Source of the DNA: Tsukamurella paurometabola
GTDB taxonomy: Bacteria; Actinomycetota; Actinomycetes; Mycobacteriales; Mycobacteriaceae
Direction of reading: 5' to 3'
Length of the DNA stretch: 64,000 bases
Assembly (NCBI RefSeq): GCF_900631615.1
Contig: NZ_LR131273.1
Coordinates: 1,116,001 to 1,180,000 of the forward strand
The notes under the pieces were generated by a model. The model was not told the DNA's origin. It saw only the letters and a program-made list of their open reading frames with translations, and searched no databases. Numbering within the stretch: position 1 is the first letter of the stretch; each line of letters begins with the position of its first letter. Positions 57,016 through 64,000 of the stretch are shown here, one piece after another. The position numbers and the translations under genes were made by a program.

Positions 57016-60000
57016 TTGTTCGCAGCTATAGGACGCTTCACGTACGCGTTCCGATACACGATCATCGCGGTCCTCTTCGTGTCCATCGCCGCGACCGGCG
57101 TCTGGGGCTTCCTCGGGCTCGGCGCCAAGACCAAGATGAACGGCCTCTACGACGAGGCCAGTGACTCCGTGGCGTCGGCCCAGGTCACCGACAAGGCGAA
57201 CGGCCGCGAGATGCAGCCCGACATCCTGGTGCTCATCAAGCCCGCGGAGGGCAAGAAGATCTCCGACGAGGACGTCATGAAGGCGGTCGCGAAGACCCGC
57301 GAGGACGTCCTGGCGAAGTTCGCGACCGGTGACGACGCCAAGCTGAACCCGCTCAACGAGAAGGATCCGCAGGAGAGCTCCCTCAGCTACACGATGTTCG
57401 CGCCGGGCGCGCCCCAGGCGAACGACGGGTTGTACAAGAAGTTCACCCGCACCGACGCCGACGGCGGTACCTGGGGCTTCTTCACCCTGCCGATGAAGTC
57501 GGCGGACGACACCCAGCGCGGCAAGGACTGGGTGGAGATCCAGAAGCCGCTCATGGAGATCCTCCAGTCGGACGCGAACAAGGCGACCTTCGAGGCGCGT
57601 GTCGGCGGCCTGGTACCGGTGACCTCCGAGGTCACGGAGGGCGTGCAGAAGGACCAGAAGAAGGCCGAGATCATCGCGCTGCCGCTCGTCGCGATCGTGC
57701 TGTTCTTCGTCTACGGCGGCATCGTGGCCGCGGTGCTGCCGATGATCATCGGTGTGCTGACGATCGGCGCCGCGATGGCGGTCGCCTCGGTGATGGCCGA
57801 TTTCACGGACGTCAACCTGTTCGTCGGGCCGATCATCTCCCTCATCGGCCTGGGCATCGCCCACGACTACGGCCTGTTCATGGTCTCCCGGTTCCGGGAG
57901 GAATTGGACGAGGGGTACGACACACCGACGGCGGTCAGACGCACGGTCATGACCGCCGGCAGAACGGTGGTCATGTCCTCGCTGCTCATCGTCGCGGCTC
58001 TCGCGTGTCTCTACATCTCCCCGCTGGGCCTGCTCACGTCGATGGCCACGGGTGCGCTGCTGGGCGTGTTCATCGCCGCGCTGCTCTCGCTGGTCCTGCT
58101 GCCCGCGATGCTCGGCGTCCTCGGCCCGCGGGTCTTCGCGCTCAGCTTCCACTGGTTCCTCACGATCTTCGACAAGTGGAACCTGCCGCTGATCGGCGGC
58201 GTCATCCACTGGGCCGCGGAGAAGACGGGCCGCGCGAAGACCAAGGCCAACATCGAGGCCGGCATGTGGGGCAAGGTGACCGACGCGGTCATGAAGCGCC
58301 CGAAGACCGCCATCGTCGCCGTCGTGACGCTGCTGCTCGCGATCTGCATCCCGATCGTCGGGCTGCAGTTCGGCGGCATCTCGCAGACCTATCTGCCGCC
58401 GACCAACGAGACCCGGCAGACGCAGGACAAGTTCCAGGAGCTGTTCCCGGACAACACGGGCCAGCCGGTCAAGATCGTGTTCACCAACGCCAGCGACGAG
58501 CAGATCAAGCAGGTGCTCGACGAGGCGAACAAGATCCCCGGCTTCACGCACTCGAACCCCGCTGACCCGAACTCCGCGCGGTTCAGCGCGGCGACCGACG
58601 CCGTCTCCACCGCCAAGGGCACCTCGGACAAGCTCGTCGTCCGCGGCCAGGAGGTCTCGGTACGGGTGTCGAACGGCAGCATGCAGGATCCGAACGACAC
58701 CAAGGCCGTCGGGGAGGCGGTGGCCGCGCTCCGCTCCATCAAGATGGACGGCGCGGACCCGAGCAAGGGCGTCGGCTTCCTGGTCGGCGGCATGCCGGTG
58801 CTGCAGTACGACTCGATCGACTCGATGATCAGCCTGTTGCCCAACCTGATGGTGCTGCTGGTCCTGGTCACCACGCTCGCGATGTTCCTGGCGTTCGGGT
58901 CGCTGACGCTGCCGATCAAGGCCGTGCTCATGTCGCTCCTGTCGCTGGGCTCGACGCTGGGCTTCCTGACCTGGATGTTCGTCGAGGGTCACGGTGGCGA
59001 CCTGTTCAACTTCACCGGCGGCCCGATGATGGCGCCCGTGCTGGTGCTGGTGATCGCGGTGGTCTTCGGCCTCAGTACGGACTACGAGGTCTTCGTGATC
59101 TCCCGCATGATCGAGGAACGCGCGGGCGGTGCCACCACGAACCAGGCGATCCGCGCCGGCACGGCCAACACGGGCCGGATCATCACCGCGGCCGCGATCC
59201 TGCTGGCCTGCGTCGCGGCGGCGTTCGCCACGTCCGACCTGGTGATGCTGAAGTACGTCTCCTTCGGCCTGATCTTCGCGCTGCTCATCGACGCGACCGT
59301 GGTCCGCATGGTGCTCGTGCCGGCGGTGATGAAGCTGCTCGGCGACGACTCCTGGTGGGCGCCGGTGTGGATGCGCAAGATCCAGGAGGCGGTGGGCCTC
59401 GGCGAGACCTCGCTGCCGGCCGAGACCCGCGACGGCCGCCCGCTGTCGTCGGTCAAGCCCGCCTCCGCGGCCCCCGGCAAGGCAGCCCCGGAGCTGGTCG
59501 GTGCGGGTGCACCGGCCTCCGCCACGCGGGCGCCCGCGGCGCCCGACGACGGCCGGCTCCACCCGCCGTCGAACCTGCCCGACGTGCGTCCCGCCCGGCC
59601 GACCCCGGTCGGCCCCGGTCCGCGCCGTCCGGGCCCGCCGCCCGGCTTCTCGGGCCGGTTGGAACTGCCCCCGCGCCCGTCGGCGCCCACGCAGCGCCCG
59701 CCGCAGGACCCGCGCAGTTACCAGCAGCCGGTGCCGGGGCGCGGCGGACCGCAGGGGCCGGGCCAGGCGCCCGGGCAGCCCTCGCGGCACCGTCAGGGCC
59801 CGCCGCCCGGGCCGCACGGAGCCGGCCCGCAGGGCCCGCGCCCGAGTGGTCCGATCGGTCCCGGGCCGAGCGGCCCGATGCCGCGACAGCAGCGCCCGGG
59901 CGGCCCGCAGGGGCCACAGGGCGGTCCGCAGGGTCCGCGCCAGCCGTACCCGCCCCGCCCGCAGGGGCCGGGAGGACCGCAGGGTCCGCGCCCGCAGGGT

Positions 60001-60054
60001 CCGACCGGTGAGGGTCCGCGCCCGCAGCCCGGTCGCCGGCACTCCGAGGACTGA
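57016..60054 (+). CDS. mmpL3: Trehalose monomycolate flippase/transporter MmpL3
   Basis: 1012 residues (944 in M. tuberculosis). TTG start at 57016 has AAGGAA 8-10 bases upstream and yields the family N-terminus FAAIGRFTYAF. RND fold: helix 1, periplasmic domain 1, helices 2-6, helix 7, periplasmic domain 2, helices 8-12. The two proton-relay Asp-Tyr pairs are D284-Y285 (AHDYGLFMVSRF) and D689-Y690 (STDYEVFVISRM). It moves trehalose monomycolate to the periplasm using proton motive force. The C-terminal ~180 residues are disordered and Pro/Gly/Gln/Arg-rich with collagen-like GPQ/GPR steps. Third gene after trmB and the NYN gene, with 34 bases between. Confidence 0.96.
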   Translation: MFAAIGRFTYAFRYTIIAVLFVSIAATGVWGFLGLGAKTKMNGLYDEASDSVASAQVTDKANGREMQPDILVLIKPAEGKKISDEDVMKAVAKTREDVLAKFATGDDAKLNPLNEKDPQESSLSYTMFAPGAPQANDGLYKKFTRTDADGGTWGFFTLPMKSADDTQRGKDWVEIQKPLMEILQSDANKATFEARVGGLVPVTSEVTEGVQKDQKKAEIIALPLVAIVLFFVYGGIVAAVLPMIIGVLTIGAAMAVASVMADFTDVNLFVGPIISLIGLGIAHDYGLFMVSRFREELDEGYDTPTAVRRTVMTAGRTVVMSSLLIVAALACLYISPLGLLTSMATGALLGVFIAALLSLVLLPAMLGVLGPRVFALSFHWFLTIFDKWNLPLIGGVIHWAAEKTGRAKTKANIEAGMWGKVTDAVMKRPKTAIVAVVTLLLAICIPIVGLQFGGISQTYLPPTNETRQTQDKFQELFPDNTGQPVKIVFTNASDEQIKQVLDEANKIPGFTHSNPADPNSARFSAATDAVSTAKGTSDKLVVRGQEVSVRVSNGSMQDPNDTKAVGEAVAALRSIKMDGADPSKGVGFLVGGMPVLQYDSIDSMISLLPNLMVLLVLVTTLAMFLAFGSLTLPIKAVLMSLLSLGSTLGFLTWMFVEGHGGDLFNFTGGPMMAPVLVLVIAVVFGLSTDYEVFVISRMIEERAGGATTNQAIRAGTANTGRIITAAAILLACVAAAFATSDLVMLKYVSFGLIFALLIDATVVRMVLVPAVMKLLGDDSWWAPVWMRKIQEAVGLGETSLPAETRDGRPLSSVKPASAAPGKAAPELVGAGAPASATRAPAAPDDGRLHPPSNLPDVRPARPTPVGPGPRRPGPPPGFSGRLELPPRPSAPTQRPPQDPRSYQQPVPGRGGPQGPGQAPGQPSRHRQGPPPGPHGAGPQGPRPSGPIGPGPSGPMPRQQRPGGPQGPQGGPQGPRQPYPPRPQGPGGPQGPRPQGPTGEGPRPQPGRRHSED

Positions 60055-60065
60055 TCCCGCACGAC

Positions 60066-60104
60066 CGACGAGCCCCGATCCCCTCCCGGGATCGGGGCTC
60101 GTCG
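60066..60104 (+). terminator. Perfect 17-bp hairpin after mmpL3
   Basis: Arms 60066-60082 and 60088-60104, loop CTCCC after an unpaired C. Followed by CGTATT, a weak T run. Ends the trmB-NYN-mmpL3 transcript. Confidence 0.85.
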
Positions 60105-60131
60105 CGTATTCCGGTCCGCGGCGCCGCGCAG

Positions 60132-60137
60132 TAGGCT
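60132..60137 (+). promoter_or_regulatory. -10 hexamer TAGGCT, probable leaderless start
   Basis: TAGGCT ends 8 bases before ATG 60146; no Shine-Dalgarno. Confidence 0.5.
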
Positions 60138-60145
60138 CGCTGATC

Positions 60146-61669
60146 ATGGCGGGGAACGACCAGGACCTGGAGATCGCCGGGTACCGGGTGATCGATCGGC
60201 TGGGCGCCGGCGGCATGGGGCAGGTCTTCCTGGTGGCCCATCCGCGGCTGCCGCGCAGCGACGCGCTCAAGCTGCTCGACGGTGCCGTCTCCTCCAGCGA
60301 GGAGTTCCAGGCGCGGTTCATCCACGAGGCGGACCTGCTGGCGCCGCTCTCGCACCCGAACATCGTGCACCTCTACGACCGCGGGCGGCTCGACGACGGC
60401 CGCCTGTGGCTGACGATGGAGTACCTGCAGGGCACCGACGCCAAGCAGTTGCTGCGCGAGCGCGGCCCGCTGCCGCTGGCGCTGGTCGCCGAGATCGTCA
60501 GCGGCGTGGCCGCTGCCCTGGATTACGCGTACGAGGACTTCGCGATCACCCACCGCGACGTCAAACCCGCGAACGTGCTGGTCCGCCTGCGAAACGGGCG
60601 GGTGAGCGCGGTGAAACTCGTCGACTTCGGCATCGCCAAGGCCTCCACGGAGGCCAGCTCACTGACGGTCACGGGAACGACCGTCGGGACGCTCGGATAC
60701 CTCTCCCCCGAGGCGATCAACGGCGTCGAGCTCGACAACCGGACCGACCTGTACTCCCTGGCGACCGCCGCTTTCGAGTTGCTCACGGGCGCACCGCCCT
60801 TCGCGGGCACCACGATCGCCGCTGTGATGGGCGCGCACCTGTACCAGCCGGTCCCGGCGCTGCACCTGCGCGGCCCCGGCCTGCCGCCGGAGCTGGACGC
60901 GGTCTTCGAGCGCGCCCTCGCCAAGGACCCCACCGAGCGGTACGCGACGAGCGGCGAGTTCGCGGCGGCGCTGGCGGCGATCGCGGCCGCCGCTCCCGAT
61001 GCCCGTGCCGCGGCCCCGTCGGATGAGGACGAGGTGGATCCGCACTACGCGGCGACCACCGTGCGGCAGGCCGGTCCCGGCGACGACGATGCGACCACCG
61101 TCCTGCCTCCCAGCTCTGTCCCCGCGGCGCCCGCGATCGTCGGCGGGACCCCCGCCGTCGAGCTGCGCCGCGGCGAGACCGTCGACCTGCCGGCCGCCGC
61201 CGAGCAGCGCCTCCTGGTGACGCCGCCCCGCTCGCGTGCTGAGAGCGACCTGTTCGCGCTGGTCGTGGACGGTGACGCGCGTGTCCTGAGCGAGCAGCAC
61301 CTGGTGTTCTACAACAATCCCCGCGATCCGGGCGGCATCGCCGCGCTCACGCCGGGAGACGACGCGGGCCTCGTCCTCGTGCCGCGCCTGCTGCCGCCCG
61401 GCGCCCGGATCGTGGTCGCGGTCGCATCCGACGCACCCGAACCCACCCGCCCGACGGTGCCGGCCGTCACCGTCGAGTGCGAGGGCGGCGCGTGGGCGGT
61501 CCCGACGGCGCCCGAGCCCGGCCTGCGCGCGGCCGTGCTGTGCGAGGCGTACCACCGCGACACCGCGGACGGCCGGGTCCTGCGGCTGCGCGCGATCGCG
61601 CAGGGGTGGACCGACGGCGTCGCCGCGCTCGTCCGCGGCTACGGGGTCGAGGTCGACGAGGGCGCCTGA
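60146..61669 (+). CDS. Ser/Thr protein kinase fused to a TerD domain
   Basis: 507 residues. Residues 11-280 are a PknB-type kinase: Gly loop LGAGGMGQVF, Lys42, catalytic HRDVKPANV (136-144), DFG 160-162, GTLGYLSPE. Residues 280-335 are an Asp/Ala/Pro linker. Residues ~338-503 match TerD: 'VELRRGETVDLP', 'DLFALVVD', 'HLVFYNNPRDPGG', 'GDDAGLVLV' and the closing GWTDGVAALVRGYGVEV. TerD domains bind Ca and occur in tellurite-resistance/stress modules. No transmembrane helix, unlike most actinobacterial kinases of this type, so it is soluble. Kinase residues look intact. A regulatory role for the TerD part (Ca or stress sensing) is inference. Confidence 0.88.
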   Translation: MAGNDQDLEIAGYRVIDRLGAGGMGQVFLVAHPRLPRSDALKLLDGAVSSSEEFQARFIHEADLLAPLSHPNIVHLYDRGRLDDGRLWLTMEYLQGTDAKQLLRERGPLPLALVAEIVSGVAAALDYAYEDFAITHRDVKPANVLVRLRNGRVSAVKLVDFGIAKASTEASSLTVTGTTVGTLGYLSPEAINGVELDNRTDLYSLATAAFELLTGAPPFAGTTIAAVMGAHLYQPVPALHLRGPGLPPELDAVFERALAKDPTERYATSGEFAAALAAIAAAAPDARAAAPSDEDEVDPHYAATTVRQAGPGDDDATTVLPPSSVPAAPAIVGGTPAVELRRGETVDLPAAAEQRLLVTPPRSRAESDLFALVVDGDARVLSEQHLVFYNNPRDPGGIAALTPGDDAGLVLVPRLLPPGARIVVAVASDAPEPTRPTVPAVTVECEGGAWAVPTAPEPGLRAAVLCEAYHRDTADGRVLRLRAIAQGWTDGVAALVRGYGVEVDEGA

Positions 61670-61706
61670 GCCGGCCGGTGCGGCCGGGTCCTCGTCGACA
61701 GAGAGG

Positions 61707-62174
61707 TCAGGACCGGGGTTTCGGATCGGCCTTCGGTGCCGACGGTGCGGGCTTCGGCGCGGCGGCCTTGGGCGCTTCGGCCTTCGGAGCGGCCTCAGGC
61801 GCCTCGGTCTTGGGGGCCGCCTTGGTCGCCTCGGTCTTCGCGGCGCTCTTCGGGGCCTGAGCGGTCGTGGCAGCCGGCGTGCTGCCGGTCGGGGCGGCCG
61901 GCTTGGGTGCCTTCGCGCCCTTGACGGCGGCGACGTCGGCGGCGACGTTCGCGGCGGTGGCCTTCACGTCGGCGTCGAGCTTCGAGCCCGCCGACGTGAG
62001 GTTGGCGAGCCCCTCCTTCACCTCCTTGCCGGCGGTCTCGACGTCGCCGACGTCGGAGGTGATCTCGGCCTTCTCCTCGGCGGCCCGCCCGGCCGCGCCG
62101 CGGGCCTGCGTCAGCCCGCCGACGATCTCGCTGATCTTCTTGACTACGGCCTTGCCCTGCTCGATCGCGCTCAC
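61707..62174 (-). CDS. Ala/Lys-rich helical protein with Pro-Ala-Lys tail
   Basis: 155 residues from GTG 62174 (GGAGG 7 bases upstream; GTG 62180 is closer than usual). Residues 1-85 form predicted helices with heptad-like spacing (VVKKISEIVGGLTQARG, KEVKEGLANLTSAGSKLDADV). Residues 86-155 are a low-complexity Ala/Pro/Lys tail of AAPKTEAP-like steps, as in histone-like or phasin-like proteins. It may bind DNA, lipid inclusions or membranes. Follows the 78-residue gene on the same strand. Confidence 0.6.
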   Translation of the reverse strand: MSAIEQGKAVVKKISEIVGGLTQARGAAGRAAEEKAEITSDVGDVETAGKEVKEGLANLTSAGSKLDADVKATAANVAADVAAVKGAKAPKPAAPTGSTPAATTAQAPKSAAKTEATKAAPKTEAPEAAPKAEAPKAAAPKPAPSAPKADPKPRS

Positions 62175-62267
62175 GACCACACCTCCCGGGAAGATTGTTG
62201 GATTGCAACCTTCTCACGGCCGGCGCCGCGCTGCCACCGTTCGCGTCACAGTGGCGTCAGCACGGGA

Positions 62268-62504
62268 TCAGGCCCGCTCGCCGGGCGGGTTCCCCTCGTC
62301 GGGCGGTTGTTCGGTGCGGGCCTCGTCCGCGGCGGCGGCCTTGGCCGCCTGCCGCATCTCGAGGGCGTCGCTCACGGCGTCGCCGATCTCCCGCGCGACG
62401 TCGGCCACGGCGGTGGTGATGATCGTCGCGATCCGGCCGACGCGGATGGCCGTCGACTCGACGGCCTCCTGCGCCGCGTCCTTGCGCCGCTCCAGCTTGC
62501 CCAC
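62268..62504 (-). CDS. Small helical protein next to the desaturase gene
   Basis: 78 residues, GTG start (GGAAGGGC upstream). Two amphipathic helices: residues 1-45 ('AAQEAVESTAIRVGRIATII') and 45-60, then an acidic/Pro tail. Unknown family. It starts 23 bases after the desaturase stop and may be part of the same transcript. Confidence 0.5.
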   Translation of the reverse strand: MGKLERRKDAAQEAVESTAIRVGRIATIITTAVADVAREIGDAVSDALEMRQAAKAAAADEARTEQPPDEGNPPGERA

Positions 62505-62527
62505 GTCCGCGCCCTTCCGCCGAGGTC

Positions 62528-63700
62528 CTAGACCGACACCATCTCACGCTCGACGGCGCGCTGCCAGCCCGCCTTGGCGAGCGCGCCGCGGGCGGCGTCC
62601 TCGTGCCGGGCGCGTTCGATGGTGACCGCGAGCTCGGGCTCCTGCTTGGTCCAGCGGTTCGGGAGCGAGAGCTTGGCGATCTTCTTCCAGGTCGAACCGA
62701 GCTGCCCGCGCAGCGAACCCGTGTTGTAGGGCAGGCCGAACTCCTCGCACGTCGCGCGGACCTCGGCGGCGATCTCCGGGTAGCGGTTGGCCGGGATGTC
62801 GGGGAACAGGTGGTGCTCGATCTGGAAGCTCAGGTTGCCGCTCATGATGTGGAACAGCCGGCCGCCGTCGATGTTCGCGGAGCCCAGCATCTGCCGGACG
62901 TACCACTCGCCGCGGGTCTCCTCGGCCGTCTCCTCCTTGGTGAAGGTCTGCACGCCCGACGGGAAGTGGCCGCAGAAGATGATCGAGAAGGTCCACAGGT
63001 TGCGGATCAGGTTGGCCGACATGTTGCCGAGGAAGGTCAGCGGGAACAGCGGGCCGGTGAGCGCCGGGAAGATGACGTAGTCCTTGAGCACCTGCTTGCC
63101 CGCCTTGCGGCGCATGCCGGCGACGAGCTCCTTGATGTCGCCCCACTTGCGCTCGCCCTTGACGATCCGCTCGGCCTCCAGGTCGTGGAGCATGACGCCC
63201 CACTGGAACAGCACCATGAGCGCGCTCGCGTAGGCGAGGTTGCCCAGGTAGTACGGGTGCCACTTCTGCTCCGGCGCCATGCGCAGGATGCCGTAGCCGA
63301 TGTCGCGGTCCATGTCGAGGACGTTGGTGAAGGTGTGGTGCAGGTAGTTGTGGCTGTGCTTCCACTGGTCGGCGGGGCACACGGTGTCCCATTCGAATTC
63401 GCGGGAGTTCAGGCCGGGCTCACGCATCCAGTCGTACTGGCCGTGCATCACGTTGTGGCCGATCTCCATGTTGTCGAGGATCTTCGACACACCGAGGGAG
63501 CCGACGGCCAGCGGCCACAGCGGCGGCAGGTACATCATGGCGCGGCCGGCGATCTCGAAGCCGCGCTGCGCGCGCACGATCTTGTAGATGTACTCGCGGT
63601 CCTTGGCGCCCAGGTCGTTGATGATGCGGGTGCGGATGGCGTCGAAGCGCTCGCCGATGATCTCGACCTGCTCGGCGGTGAGAGTGATCTGTTCCGTCAT
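62528..63700 (-). CDS. desA3: Acyl-CoA delta-9 fatty acid desaturase (DesA3 type)
   Basis: 390 residues. Three His boxes for the di-iron site: HNVMH (82-86), HSHNYLHH (115-122) and QIEHH near 310. Helices around residues 52-75 and 150-260. It makes oleoyl-CoA-type products from saturated acyl-CoA with O2, using electrons from the NADPH-ferredoxin-type reductase encoded just upstream; in M. tuberculosis the pair is DesA3/Rv3230c. ATG 63700 with GGGGAGAA before it. Membrane-bound. Confidence 0.85.
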   Translation of the reverse strand: MTEQITLTAEQVEIIGERFDAIRTRIINDLGAKDREYIYKIVRAQRGFEIAGRAMMYLPPLWPLAVGSLGVSKILDNMEIGHNVMHGQYDWMREPGLNSREFEWDTVCPADQWKHSHNYLHHTFTNVLDMDRDIGYGILRMAPEQKWHPYYLGNLAYASALMVLFQWGVMLHDLEAERIVKGERKWGDIKELVAGMRRKAGKQVLKDYVIFPALTGPLFPLTFLGNMSANLIRNLWTFSIIFCGHFPSGVQTFTKEETAEETRGEWYVRQMLGSANIDGGRLFHIMSGNLSFQIEHHLFPDIPANRYPEIAAEVRATCEEFGLPYNTGSLRGQLGSTWKKIAKLSLPNRWTKQEPELAVTIERARHEDAARGALAKAGWQRAVEREMVSV

Positions 63701-63725
63701 GGTTCTCCCCTTCGAAGGTGGTGGG

Positions 63726-64000
63726 CTACAGCGCGATCTCGACGTCGCCGACGGGCGCGCTGATGCAGAGCTGGATGTGCTGGTCGGGCTCGTCGTTCGT
63801 CTCGCCCGTGAGGATGTTCGTGGTGCAGCCCGACGTGCGGACGGCGGTGCAGGAGAAGCAGATGCCCATGCGGCAGCCGCTCTCGGGGAAAAGGCCGGAG
63901 GACTCGGCCTGGTCGAGGATGCTGCGGCCGTCGTTGTCGACCTCGGTGCCTGCCTTGGTGAAGCGCAGGGTGCCGGTCGCCTCGCCCGACGGTGCGGCCG
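63726..64000 (-). CDS. Ferredoxin-type oxidoreductase, C-terminal [2Fe-2S] domain (cut at window end)
   Basis: Only the last ~91 codons are present; the gene continues past 64000. They encode a plant-type [2Fe-2S] ferredoxin domain: SGCRMGICFSCT gives three of the Cys (CxxxxCxxC) and the fourth is in IQLCISAP. Such a domain closes the Rv3230c-type NADPH reductase that feeds electrons to the desaturase. The 25-base gap and strand agree with one operon. Confidence 0.82.
   Translation of the reverse strand, partial: AAPSGEATGTLRFTKAGTEVDNDGRSILDQAESSGLFPESGCRMGICFSCTAVRTSGCTTNILTGETNDEPDQHIQLCISAPVGDVEIAL

Overview
The window is about 70% GC, has short intergenic gaps and many 4-base start/stop overlaps, and encodes a mycolic-acid cell envelope: AftD, MmpL3, LprG with its P55-type exporter, a TmaT-like acyltransferase, an MtrP-like methyltransferase and a mycothiol-dependent formaldehyde dehydrogenase. 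This points to Mycobacteriales. Tsukamurella or a close relative is my best guess, but that is inference and no marker RNA is present. No tRNA, rRNA, CRISPR array or insertion sequence was seen.

Layout. 1-1688: tail-end genes (cut lipoprotein, secreted beta-propeller-like protein, universal stress protein). 1699-12002 and 21603-23535: an envelope locus whose gene content matches the M. tuberculosis Rv0224c-Rv0236c region as I remember it (DUF2613, aftD, acyltransferase, DUF3068 protein, large membrane protein, GT4 glycosyltransferase, methyltransferase). It is interrupted here by a flippase-like gene, a stand-alone condensation-type acyltransferase, two tandem paralogous membrane proteins and a five-gene redox unit (15023-20301). 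That unit is a receiver-thioredoxin-reductase-like fusion, a histidine kinase with an apparent 3' frameshift, a UBP zinc finger, mscR and a metallo-hydrolase. 23626-27414: a secreted protein built from about 73 uninterrupted 12-residue repeats, the most unusual item in the window. 27801-33215: an ECF41-like sigma factor overlapping its FAD oxidoreductase, and an ABC exporter pair. 33320-38557: accessory enzymes, including an orphan EccA-like AAA+ ATPase. 38621-40465: pckA. 40559-50956: a 3465-residue NRPS with reductive release. 51003-55475: a small probable Ca-binding protein, two degenerate-GTPase-like proteins, and the p55/lprG pair, all on the minus strand. 55513-60054: trmB, a NYN-domain protein and mmpL3 (Rv0208c-Rv0206c equivalents). 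60146-61669: a kinase-TerD fusion. 61707-64000: two small helical proteins, a desaturase and its cut-off ferredoxin-type reductase.

How the genes work together. Much of the window serves envelope lipids and glycans. MmpL3 exports trehalose monomycolate; the TmaT-, PgfA- and MtrP-like proteins are family-linked to mycolate transport or lipoarabinomannan maturation; AftD finishes arabinan; LprG and its exporter move triacylated lipids. The NRPS sits between pckA and trmB, immediately downstream of the lprG/p55 strand, so its product may be a cell-surface lipopeptide (inference). Many genes show a TANNNT hexamer 6-8 bases before the start codon and little or no Shine-Dalgarno, which suggests widespread leaderless transcription.
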